NCBI RefSeq assembly: GCF_001983175.1
Contig: NZ_MNPW01000011.1
Location: forward strand, 179,335-243,334
Length of the DNA stretch: 64,000 nucleotides
Direction of reading: 5' to 3'
Source: Pseudomonas cedrina subsp. cedrina
GTDB lineage: Bacteria > Pseudomonadota > Gammaproteobacteria > Pseudomonadales > Pseudomonadaceae
Part shown: piece after piece, positions 27,201 to 34,934 of the stretch
Numbering within the stretch: position 1 is the stretch's first letter
Layout of the letters: each line of letters begins with the position of its first letter
Program-made: the position numbers and the translations under genes
Notes under the pieces: model-generated
The model's input: only the letters and a program-made list of their open reading frames with translations
What the model was told of the DNA's origin: nothing
Database searches by the model: none

Positions 27201-30200
27201 CCTCGACGTCGTATTCACGGTAGAAGTGGCAACTCACGCCCCCTAATACCAGGCTGGGGTCGCGGCCCAGCCAATAGGCCTGCTGCACCTCAGTCATAGG
27301 GAAGGGCGCGTGGCGTTGCGCCAGGTCTGCAACAACGGTGTGTGCGGGTTCGGCCTGTGCCTGTTGATGCAGGTCGAGACAAAACTGCGCCAGCACCGGC
27401 TTGGCAAACACCTGGGCGATGCGTGCACCGCCCAGCCCTTGTTCGGCGAGCAGGCGCACCAGGCGGGTGGCGCTCAGGGAGTCGCCACCCAGGGCAAAGA
27501 AGCTGTGTTCGCGGCACACCTCACCACAGCCAAGCAACTGCTGCCAGGCGCGGGCCACCTGTTGTTCGATAACGCCGCAGGGCGCCGTCAGGTTGGCCTG
27601 CTGCACCGGGCTATGCTGGACGAGCCACGCGTGCAAGGCCTTGCGGTCGACCTTGCCGTTGCCGGTCAAGGGCAACTGCGCGCAGCCGAGGATCAGCGAG
27701 GGAATCATATACGCCGGCAGGCGCTCGGCCAGGCCCGGCAGGTCGATCTGCACAGGCTGCACGGCGCCGTGCGCCAGACGTACCACCGCCGCCAATTGCT
27801 GGCCGGTCAGCAACACGACCGCGTGCTCCACGCCTGGGCAGGCCAGCAGCGCCTGCTCGACTTCGCCGGCCTCGATGCGGTAGCCATGCAGCTTGAGCTG
27901 AAAGTCGCTACGCCCGAGGAACTCCACAGTGCCGTCGGGGTGGTAGCGCGCCCGGTCGCCTGTGCGGTACCAGCGCAGGCCTTGATAGTCGACAAAACGT
28001 TCGGCGCTGCGCACGCGGTCGCCGCGATAACCCTGGGCCACCCCGGCGCCGCCGATCCACAGCTCCCCGGCCACCCAGTCCGGGCAGTCATGGCCCTGGT
28101 GGTCGACGATGCGCAGGCTGACGTTGTCCAGCGGTTTGCCGTAAGGCAGGCAGTGCCAAGGCAATGGCTGGCCGGGTAGGGCTTCGAACAGCGTCGAGTG
28201 GATCGCCGCTTCGGTGGCGCCGCCCAAGGCCATGAAGCGACAGCCCGGCGCCTGGGCCCACAACCGTGGCGCCAGGTCCGGGGCGACTTTGTCACCGCCG
28301 AGCAACACCGCACGCAGCGGCAGGCGCGCGTCGGCCGGGGCGCAACCGAGCAACATGTCCAGCAACGCCGGCACGCAGTTGAGCACGCTGGCGCGGTGCT
28401 GCAAGGCCAGTTCACGCCAGCGCTCGGCATCGCGCTGCGCTTCGGGCTCGATGCCAATCACCGCCGCGCCGTTGGACAGCGCAGCAAACAGGTCGAACAC
28501 CGACAGGTCGAACTCCAGCGCAGAGAGCGCGAGGATGCGGTCATCGGCGGTCAGCTGGAGGCGCCGTTGCAGGTCTTCCACGGTGTTGGCGGCGGCCAGG
28601 TGGCTGATTTCTACGCCCTTGGGTTCGCCAGTGGAACCGGAGGTATAGAGGATGTAGGCCAGGTCGCTGACCGCACCGGGCCGGGGCGCGTCCAGCGCGG
28701 GGCCCGCAGGTGGCAGGGCCTTGAGCAGCAACCGCGCACCTGAGCTTTCGCAGATTTTCTGGCAACGCGCGTCGGGCTGGTCGATGCCGATCGGCAGGTA
28801 CGTGGCGCTGCAGGCGAGGATGCCCAGTAACGCGATGACTTGCTCGGGGCCCTTGGGCAGTTGCAGCGCCACGACATCGCCGCGCTGGATGCCTTGGTCT
28901 TCCAGGTACGCTGCAACTTGCAGGGCCCGCTCGGCCAGCTCGCCATAGCCGATGACGGGAGGGTTGCCCTGCAGCAGCGCGGGCAAGGTGGGCGTCAGGC
29001 GTGCCTGGGCAAAAAATGCCTCGTGCAGGCGCTTGACGGGCAGGGCAGCAGGCTGGCCTTGCACGGTTTGGCGCAGGGCCAGTTGCTCGGCGGGGATCAG
29101 CGCAGGCGGTGCCTGATGCCAGGCGTCCGGGTCAAAACACAGGCGTTGCAGCAGGTCGGTATAGGCCTTGAACACGCCATCCAGCACACCGTCGGCGAAC
29201 AGCCCTTCACGCGCATCGAGGTTGATCAGGATGCCGCCGTCCAGCTCGGTGACTTGCGCATCGAGCCACACCTGCGGGCCCTGGGAAATGATCCACGCCG
29301 GCTGGCCGAAACTGGCCTGCACGCCCTCGGCGAACAGCTCACCCAGGCCCAGTGCGCTGGTGTACACAACGGGAGCCAGGACTTGTTCACCGCGTTGGCG
29401 GGACAGTTCACGCAACACCTCCAGGCCGGAAAACGCGCTGTGTGCGACATCGCTGTGGAAGCGGCGTTGCAGGGTGGTGGCGCGTGCGGCAAACGTGCCG
29501 GCGACCCGGCCGTCCCAGGCCAGCAGGATCGACGAAGTGAAATCCCCGACCAGGCGATCGACGTCGGCATGCAGCGGCGTGCGGTTGAATAGCGGTAGGT
29601 TGAGCAGCAACTCGGGTGTATCGCACCGAGCGCCAAGGGCTTCACTGAACACCGCCGCCAACGCCATGGCCGGCGTGAGCCCGTGCTCCCGCGCCTGGCG
29701 TTCGAATGCCTGGCGTTCTGACGGCGGCAGCCAATGGTGACGGCGGCAGACCTGGCGGTCATCGCCCTGGGCCTTGATCGGCAGGCTCGGCGCACCGGGC
29801 AATTGATCGAGGCGCTGCAACCAGTAGTCGCGCGCCTGTTGGTGACGATCCCGCTGCTCGATGCTGGCCTGGTCCTGGCGCAGGTCAGCCAGGTAGCGGG
29901 CAAAGGTGTAGTCCAGCGCGGGCAGGGGATGTTGGCGGTACAACAGCACCAGGTCGCCGAGCAGGGTGCGCAGGCTCAAGGCATCGGCGGCGAGCATGTC
30001 GAGGTTCAGGTGCAGGCGGGTGCCGTCGGGCAACAACGACAGCTGGATATCCAGCACCTGGCCTTGTTCCACGGCCAACTTGCGATGGGACAGCTCGGCT
30101 CGCAAGGCTGCCAGCCGTTGTTGCACCTGTTCGGCGCCGGCCTGGCGCAGGTCATGCACCGTGAGCCCCGGCCACGGGCTGTGCGCGAGGACCTGCTGGC

Positions 30201-30672
30201 GGCCGTCATCGAGAAACTGCGCCCGTAACATCGGGTGCCGCGCGAGCAGGGCACGCACGGCGGCTTCCAACCGTATCGGGTCAACGTCGTGGCCATCGAA
30301 CTCGTTATAGAAGTGTGCTGCCACGCCACCCAGCGCTTGGCCAGGGGCGCGACCGATCCAGTAAGCGTGCTGCATCGGCGCCAGTTCGAACGGCAGCCCG
30401 TCATCGGTAGCGGTGCTGACCGGTGCGGGGGCCGTGGGGGCGGTGTCAAGCAGGGCTAGCCAGGTACATAGGCGTGGGTCCGCCACCAAGTCGGCGAAAC
30501 GCGCGGCCAGGCCCTGGCGCCGCCATTGGCCGGCAAGACGGATCAGGGTGACGGAGTCCAGGCCCCATTCGATCAGGTTGGCCTCCAGGGGCACCTGGTC
30601 GGCGGGCAGTCCAAGTGCGTCGGACAGGGATTGGCGCAGCAGTGTTGCGGTTGAGGTGCTGGGAGTGGCCAT
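24253..30672 (-). CDS. NRPS, ArCP-Cy-A-PCP-Cy-A-PCP
   Basis: The 2139-residue starter synthetase has an aryl carrier domain (GLDSVTL, Ser40), Cy1 (DMLAADALS, Asp225), an adenylation domain (TSGSTG near 677), PCP1 (GGDSL, Ser1065), Cy2 (DNLILDALS, Asp1244), a second adenylation domain (near 1706) and PCP2 (GGDSL, Ser2089). Both Cy domains keep the DxxxxDxxS motif of heterocyclisation and both adenylation cores carry FDLSV.D, seen in Cys-activating modules. PchE has one such module; HMWP2 has two Cy but one A domain. Here two full Cys modules stand in one protein, and neither A domain carries the epimerase-like insert of P. aeruginosa PchE. Its promoter region holds a Fur-like box. First gene of the operon. 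Confidence 0.93.
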   Translation of the reverse strand: MATPSTSTATLLRQSLSDALGLPADQVPLEANLIEWGLDSVTLIRLAGQWRRQGLAARFADLVADPRLCTWLALLDTAPTAPAPVSTATDDGLPFELAPMQHAYWIGRAPGQALGGVAAHFYNEFDGHDVDPIRLEAAVRALLARHPMLRAQFLDDGRQQVLAHSPWPGLTVHDLRQAGAEQVQQRLAALRAELSHRKLAVEQGQVLDIQLSLLPDGTRLHLNLDMLAADALSLRTLLGDLVLLYRQHPLPALDYTFARYLADLRQDQASIEQRDRHQQARDYWLQRLDQLPGAPSLPIKAQGDDRQVCRRHHWLPPSERQAFERQAREHGLTPAMALAAVFSEALGARCDTPELLLNLPLFNRTPLHADVDRLVGDFTSSILLAWDGRVAGTFAARATTLQRRFHSDVAHSAFSGLEVLRELSRQRGEQVLAPVVYTSALGLGELFAEGVQASFGQPAWIISQGPQVWLDAQVTELDGGILINLDAREGLFADGVLDGVFKAYTDLLQRLCFDPDAWHQAPPALIPAEQLALRQTVQGQPAALPVKRLHEAFFAQARLTPTLPALLQGNPPVIGYGELAERALQVAAYLEDQGIQRGDVVALQLPKGPEQVIALLGILACSATYLPIGIDQPDARCQKICESSGARLLLKALPPAGPALDAPRPGAVSDLAYILYTSGSTGEPKGVEISHLAAANTVEDLQRRLQLTADDRILALSALEFDLSVFDLFAALSNGAAVIGIEPEAQRDAERWRELALQHRASVLNCVPALLDMLLGCAPADARLPLRAVLLGGDKVAPDLAPRLWAQAPGCRFMALGGATEAAIHSTLFEALPGQPLPWHCLPYGKPLDNVSLRIVDHQGHDCPDWVAGELWIGGAGVAQGYRGDRVRSAERFVDYQGLRWYRTGDRARYHPDGTVEFLGRSDFQLKLHGYRIEAGEVEQALLACPGVEHAVVLLTGQQLAAVVRLAHGAVQPVQIDLPGLAERLPAYMIPSLILGCAQLPLTGNGKVDRKALHAWLVQHSPVQQANLTAPCGVIEQQVARAWQQLLGCGEVCREHSFFALGGDSLSATRLVRLLAEQGLGGARIAQVFAKPVLAQFCLDLHQQAQAEPAHTVVADLAQRHAPFPMTEVQQAYWLGRDPSLVLGGVSCHFYREYDVEDLDLPRLQHALQRLIERHEMLRAVFDQNGQARILQQVPAFVIGQGHASLEDLREHCAHRVFAPHQWPLFDVQTVTHGRHTRLAISLDNLILDALSILRFYAELDALYREPDIALAPLDLSFRDYQLQCAPAPEELHAAQRFWQERLPELPPHPQLPLAADPASLGRPRFERLQGQIDASAWQAILSKAQQQGLTASAVLLCAFAETLGRWSARPDLSLNLTLFDRRPVHPQIDQVMGDFTSLTLLGYVPVAGERWVDRARRTQQSLGEALEHRCVGSVSLLRQLARGNGEQQVSMPVVFTSALGVPDGTAAPVDGPFAHQVFGLTQTPQVWLDHQVVEANGGIALNWDRVVGLFPEGLVEAMFDAYLQSLNWLAEHAWDSAPFDLLPQAQAQRRAPLNAPGDCVPGDPTLHQGFFEQARHAPQRPALLWGEHGTLKYGELADRALRIAHSLMDAGVAPGDLVAVSLAKGPQQVACVLGILAAGAAYLPVGVDQPLQRCQRILQQAGVTLILAEHDPQLPGVKHLKPSTALKTEPLAAPRPLVAGELAYVIYTSGSTGQPKGVEITHRAAMNTVAEINRCYGVQATDRGLALSALDFDLSVYDLFGLLSVGAAVVLIDEDQRRDARAWLKALQQHRVTLWNSVPALLDMLLEANAQDRQPLDLRVALLSGDWIGLDLPQRLQEQAHGCRFIALGGATEAAIWSNHFEVRQAMPGWRSIPYGVPLANQAYRVVDALGRDCPDWVTGELWIGGAGVARGYRHAPQLNAERFVEGWYRTGDLGRYHPDGLLEFLGRADSQVKVRGHRIELGEIEAALARHPCVNSAVALVADHRLMAAVTASTCAEVLAQHLEQCLPAYMRPEQILVLERLPLSSNGKVDRRALLAPLSAAAQPRDAMDEQPLSAREQVIAELWQHLLKVPSVSRHDNFFRLGGDSLLATRFLEMLRSRLGVELPMGQLFGAASLLEVAQTLERLPTPHTVEEGVI

Positions 30673-30966
30673 GGCTCAACGTCTTCTCATCGCTAGGGCC
30701 CGGGCCGGGGTTGGCCCAGGCGCTGGGGGCAGGCAAATGCATGGGGGAGATGCTAGTCATTCTCATTTTGTCGACTACCCGGATCGAATCGTTTTTGCCC
30801 CGTATCCGTTTGCCCAGTGCCGATTGCACGGGCGCAGTTGCGGGACATGACGCCGATACGCCGCGCGATGCGGTTGGAAAATGACTTGAATCGGGTAGAG
30901 CCCGGCCCACGGCCTTGACTACCGTCGCTCGCCGCCCTCTTGCAGGGCCTCTTCATGGAGTTGCGG
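30673..30966. promoter_or_regulatory. Divergent promoter region between NRPS operon and export/uptake operon
   Basis: This 294-base noncoding region separates the minus-strand biosynthetic operon from the plus-strand ABC/receptor operon. It contains a Fur-like box (30752-30770), a TAGCAT -10-like element on the minus strand inside the octamer at 30748-30755, and two copies of an ATC(C)GGGTAG-like motif, at 30775-30784 (minus) and 30890-30898 (plus). These may be binding sites of the AraC-type regulator encoded at 39454. No gene or intrinsic terminator is visible. Confidence 0.6.
30748..30770 (-). promoter_or_regulatory. Fur-like box overlapping NRPS promoter
   Basis: Read on the minus strand, bases 30770-30752 match 13 of 19 positions of the classical Fur consensus (core AAATGAGAATGA). 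They overlap the octamer TAGCATCT (30755-30748), which reads as a -10 element. The same octamer sits directly beside the Fur-like box of the receptor promoter at 39372-39391. No good -35 is present, as expected of a promoter that needs an activator. Confidence 0.6.
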
Positions 30967-31851
30967 ATGTCTGTCGATTCGGGTTTACAAGTGCGCGGCC
31001 TGCGCAAGCGCTACAAGAATGGCGTCGAAGCGCTGCGCGGCGTGGACCTGAGTGTTGGCCCCGGTATGTATGGCTTGCTCGGTCCCAACGGCGCCGGCAA
31101 GAGCAGCCTCATGCGCACCCTGGCGACCCTGCAACTGCCGGACGCCGGCAGCATTCACCTGGACGGCGTGGACGCTCTGCGCGGCCCCGATCATCTGCGT
31201 CGCCGCCTGGGTTACCTGCCGCAGCAACTGGGCGCGTACCCCGGCGTGAGTGCGCGGGATTTGCTCGACCGGTTCGCCTGGCTCAAGGGCCGTACCGACA
31301 ACCGCCAGCGCCGCGAGGAAATCGAGGCCCTGCTGGATAAGGTCAACTTGCAGCAGGCGGCCCACCGTGCGCTGGCGACCTATTCGGGCGGCATGTTGCG
31401 CCGGTTCGGTATCGCCATGGCGCTGGTGGGTTCGCCGCGCTTAGTGATCGTCGATGAGCCCACGGCGGGCCTCGACCCGGCCGAACGCAACCGTTTTCAT
31501 CGGGTGCTGGCGGATGTCGCCGCCGAATCCATCGTGCTGCTCTCGACCCATATCGTCGAAGACGTCGAAAACCTGTGCAGCCGCCTGGCGGTGTTGGCCG
31601 GCGGGCAGATTATTGTCGAAGGTCGCCCGGCCGACTTGCTCGCTGCCGAACAGGGTCGCTTGTGGGAAGCGCCGTTCAGCCGCGGTGAATCGTTGCCCGA
31701 AGCATTGCATGTGGCCGCCAGCCCACAAGGCAGTCGCGTGATCGTGCACGGCGAGCGTCCGGCAGACCCGCGTTTCAGCCCCCACGCGCCGCGCCTGGAG
31801 GATATCTATTACCTGGCGCTGGCCCAGGCCGGCGAGGCGGTGGACGCATGA
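30967..31851 (+). CDS. ABC-2 type transporter ATPase
   Basis: A single ATP-binding protein of 294 residues with Walker A GPNGAGKSSLMRTL, signature YSGGMLRRFGIAMAL and Walker B LVIVDEPTAGLDPAERN. The signature and the C-terminal extension put it with CcmA/NodI/drug-efflux ATPases that work with ABC-2 permeases. The start at 30967 has GGAG six bases upstream; two earlier in-frame ATGs lack a ribosome site. Its stop overlaps the next gene, the permease, by four bases. In this setting it may drive siderophore export or removal of a metal-bound product. Confidence 0.88.
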   Translation: MSVDSGLQVRGLRKRYKNGVEALRGVDLSVGPGMYGLLGPNGAGKSSLMRTLATLQLPDAGSIHLDGVDALRGPDHLRRRLGYLPQQLGAYPGVSARDLLDRFAWLKGRTDNRQRREEIEALLDKVNLQQAAHRALATYSGGMLRRFGIAMALVGSPRLVIVDEPTAGLDPAERNRFHRVLADVAAESIVLLSTHIVEDVENLCSRLAVLAGGQIIVEGRPADLLAAEQGRLWEAPFSRGESLPEALHVAASPQGSRVIVHGERPADPRFSPHAPRLEDIYYLALAQAGEAVDA

Positions 31852-34800
31852 ATACCGTCGCCTTGCTGTTGCGTGAAGCCTGGGTGGAAGTCCGTGCCGG
31901 GCTGCGCAGTGGCATTCCCTTGTTGGTGTTTCTCGGCCTCACCGGCTACCTGCTGATGTCCCTGACGAATGCCGACTACGTGCAGAAAATGGGCGCCAGC
32001 GACATCGCCCGCAATGCACCCAGCCTGATTTACCTGATGTCGTGCGGTTGCATGTTCTTCCTGTTTTTTGCCTGGGCCTGGGTGTTTGCGCAGCCGGCCC
32101 TGCGCGACCGCAAGGCGCAGTTGGAAGAGGTGCTGCTGGCCTTGCCGCTGTCGCTGCCGGCGCTGCTGTGGGGGCGTTATATCGGCGCGGCGCTGGTGGG
32201 TGGGTTGCTCGCCAGTGCGTTGATTATCGGCTTCCTGGTCAGCCCGGTATTGGGCTGGCTCGGCTGGGTACCAGCGGCCAGTATCGGTGCGCCGGTCTGG
32301 TCGGCGTTGGCCTTTGCCTGGGTCGCCTTGCTGTTGCCGGTGAGCACTGGAATCGGTGCGTTGTATTACCTGCTGGCGTTGCGCAGCCGTGGCCTGGCTG
32401 CGCCTTTTGCCCTGGCGACGGTATTGATGCTGCTGTGGATGTTTGCAGTGGTCGTACTCAAGGGCGGGCATATCAACCCGCTGTTGGCGGCCAGCCTGGA
32501 CCCGTCGCTATTTACCTTTGCCCAGGCCCAGGTCGAAACCTGGAGCTCCGCGCAGAAGTCGCAGTCGCTGCTGGCGCTGACGCCGGGGTTCTGGCTCAAC
32601 CGCGCGTTGTGGTGTGTGTTGCCGCTGCTGGTGCTGGCCGTGGTGTTGGCGCGCACCACGCGCCAGGGCCTGATGGGCAGGCGCAGCGGTGCGGTGCTGA
32701 CGGAACCGCCGATGCTGCGCAGCCGTGACGTGCAATTGCCGGGTCCTTTGACGGCCAGTCGTTGGACGCACGCCTTGTGGCATGAAGCGCGCTGGCAGGT
32801 ACGCCAGTTGTTTGCACGGCGGATCTGGTGGGTGGCGCTCGGCTTGCTGCTGGTGATGGGCGTGCTCAGTGGTTTTGTCCACGGCGTGTGGCATGCGCGC
32901 GGGCCGATGGTGCCACGGGCGGATCTGACCCTGCCGCTGTTGTCGAGCGCGTTGTTCCTGGTGATCGCCTTTATTATCGCGGCGCTGGTGGGCTTGGTGT
33001 GTCGGCGTGATGAGGTCGAAGGCCTCGGGGCGATGTTGCAGGCGACCCCCGCACCGACCTGGCTGCGATTGTTCGGCCGTACGGCCTGTGTGTTGTTGGC
33101 GACCCTGACCTTGGTGCTGGTGCCAGGCATTGCCAGCCTGCTGATCAGCGCCATCGCTGTGCCCGACAGCCTGGCGCCGGGCTTTGTACTGGTCTACCAA
33201 GCGCTGGTGTTCGCGCCGCCGCTGCTGGAACTGGCCGCGCTGACGGTGCTGGTGCACGCGTTGATTCGCCGCTCGGGGCTCGCGTACGCCACGTCGATGC
33301 TGCTGACGTTTTTCCTGGTGCTCAACCACGAATTGGGGCTGGTCAGCTACCCCGCCTATGCGATGGGGATACCGGCGCATGTGGCGTTGTCGCAACTCGC
33401 CGGCTGGGCGCCCTGGTTACCGTATCTCGGCACCCTGGCAGGCTGGAAACTCGCAGGTTGCGCGGTGATGGTCGGCGTGGCCGCACTGGTATTGCCTCGC
33501 GGTCCCGAGCGCCGCCGTTTCGCTGACGTGGGCCAGCCGTTGCCGCTCGCCGTGTTGGCCCTGGGCGCCTTGGGTCTGCTGGGCAGTGGCGTGGCTTTGC
33601 ACCATCACCTGGTGGAGCAGGGCGACTACCAATCGGTGGCCGAGGAGCGTGTTGAACGCGCCGCCTGGGAACAGCGCTGGCTGCCCGGCGCAACGGCCTG
33701 GCAAGTGGCGGGCGGGCGCGTGCAACTGCGCGTGGATTCCGCTGCGCGTCAGGTTGAGGGTCAGTGGACGCTGGACGCCGTGGTGGCCAGCCAATTGGAC
33801 GCCGAGTTGCCGCCAGGCTTGCAGGTGACGGCGGTGAGCGTGATGGGGCAACCGGTCACGTTCGAACAGGCCACCGAACACCTGCGCGTTCCCCTGGCAC
33901 CTTGTGCGACGAACGCCTGCACTGTGGAGTTGAACTGGACGGTCAGCGCCAACGGCTGGCCGTCGGAAGGCGAAGCGTTCTGGTTGGGGCCGCACGGTGT
34001 GTGGCTGCAAGCGCGCCGCGTTATGCCGCGCCTGGGGCTGGACAGCGAGCGGCTGCTGCGTGCGCCGGTGCAACGCAGCGAGGTCGGTTTGGCAGCCGAC
34101 GTACCCGCCTTGGCGGCAGGTTCCGCCGTCGCCGTGGAGGCCATCGCGCCGGCGGGCGACTGGCAATGGCACGTTGAGATTGATGGACAGGACTTCAACG
34201 GTCACAGCGCGGCGCCCTTGGATTTTGCCTACAGCTTGCAGGCAAATGCGGATGCCAGCCGCCAGCAAACGGCTGTTGACGTGCGCGAAGACCTGGACCT
34301 GATGAGCGCCTGTGTGGCGCGACGCCTGGGCAGTCGCCCGGTGGTGGAGGGCGTGAGCCAGTGGCCGACCGGCATGGGCGACAGCCGCTTGAGCCACGGT
34401 CAGCTGTTGCTCGCCCAATCGCCGGATTGGGACGTGGCCGCGACCGGCGTCGGGCGTTCGGCACGCCGTGCGAATATTGCCGAACTGCTTGCCCGCCGGG
34501 TGTTGATTGACGCCAGCGACCTGCGGCAGATGCCGGGTTACCTGTGGTTGAGCCAGGGCGTGGCGGGCGCGATCGGCTTGCTGTGTGTGGCGGATGTAGA
34601 CGGTCCTGAGGCGCGCGCGGCACTGGTGAAACTCATGGCCGATGACCTGACCCGCGCGCTGGGCAATGACGGCGAACCCGTCGGCACCCTGGCTGATGCC
34701 CGTGAGCATGGCTGGGCCGCCACCTATGCAGTGCTGGCGAGCCTGGCATGGACCACCGAACAATGCCCCGAACAACTGACGGCAATGACCGCCGCCATCC

Positions 34801-34901
34801 GAAACGGCCAGGGATGGCCGGCTGCGATCCAGCCCTTGTTGGGCGCGCCCGATCCTGACGCGATTGCCGCTGCGCTTGAGCGCTGGGGCCCTGCGCAATG
34901 A
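31848..34901 (+). CDS. ABC-2 permease with large C-terminal M1-peptidase-like domain
   Basis: The 1017-residue membrane protein has two sets of about six helices (roughly residues 20-270 and 320-590, with more hydrophobic stretches such as LALGALGLLGSGVALHHHLVEQGD) and then about 400 soluble residues. The membrane half resembles ABC-2 permeases, duplicated in one chain. The C-terminal part has a beta-rich start (VQLRVDSAARQVEGQWTL) like the N-terminal fold of M1 aminopeptidases, and this permease-M1 combination is a known architecture. I find no HExxH zinc motif in it, so it is probably not an active peptidase. It is coupled to the ATPase by overlap and lies 33 bases before a TonB receptor. 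Confidence 0.8.
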   Translation: MNTVALLLREAWVEVRAGLRSGIPLLVFLGLTGYLLMSLTNADYVQKMGASDIARNAPSLIYLMSCGCMFFLFFAWAWVFAQPALRDRKAQLEEVLLALPLSLPALLWGRYIGAALVGGLLASALIIGFLVSPVLGWLGWVPAASIGAPVWSALAFAWVALLLPVSTGIGALYYLLALRSRGLAAPFALATVLMLLWMFAVVVLKGGHINPLLAASLDPSLFTFAQAQVETWSSAQKSQSLLALTPGFWLNRALWCVLPLLVLAVVLARTTRQGLMGRRSGAVLTEPPMLRSRDVQLPGPLTASRWTHALWHEARWQVRQLFARRIWWVALGLLLVMGVLSGFVHGVWHARGPMVPRADLTLPLLSSALFLVIAFIIAALVGLVCRRDEVEGLGAMLQATPAPTWLRLFGRTACVLLATLTLVLVPGIASLLISAIAVPDSLAPGFVLVYQALVFAPPLLELAALTVLVHALIRRSGLAYATSMLLTFFLVLNHELGLVSYPAYAMGIPAHVALSQLAGWAPWLPYLGTLAGWKLAGCAVMVGVAALVLPRGPERRRFADVGQPLPLAVLALGALGLLGSGVALHHHLVEQGDYQSVAEERVERAAWEQRWLPGATAWQVAGGRVQLRVDSAARQVEGQWTLDAVVASQLDAELPPGLQVTAVSVMGQPVTFEQATEHLRVPLAPCATNACTVELNWTVSANGWPSEGEAFWLGPHGVWLQARRVMPRLGLDSERLLRAPVQRSEVGLAADVPALAAGSAVAVEAIAPAGDWQWHVEIDGQDFNGHSAAPLDFAYSLQANADASRQQTAVDVREDLDLMSACVARRLGSRPVVEGVSQWPTGMGDSRLSHGQLLLAQSPDWDVAATGVGRSARRANIAELLARRVLIDASDLRQMPGYLWLSQGVAGAIGLLCVADVDGPEARAALVKLMADDLTRALGNDGEPVGTLADAREHGWAATYAVLASLAWTTEQCPEQLTAMTAAIRNGQGWPAAIQPLLGAPDPDAIAAALERWGPAQ

Positions 34902-34934
34902 ATTCGAACCATCCCTGCCTTTTGGAGCTTTGTC

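Noticed and set aside
32366..33395. Minus-strand frames of 262-295 codons opposite the ABC permease
   Set aside because: Shadows of the membrane protein: the translations are rich in Gln, Arg and His, a typical antisense artefact.
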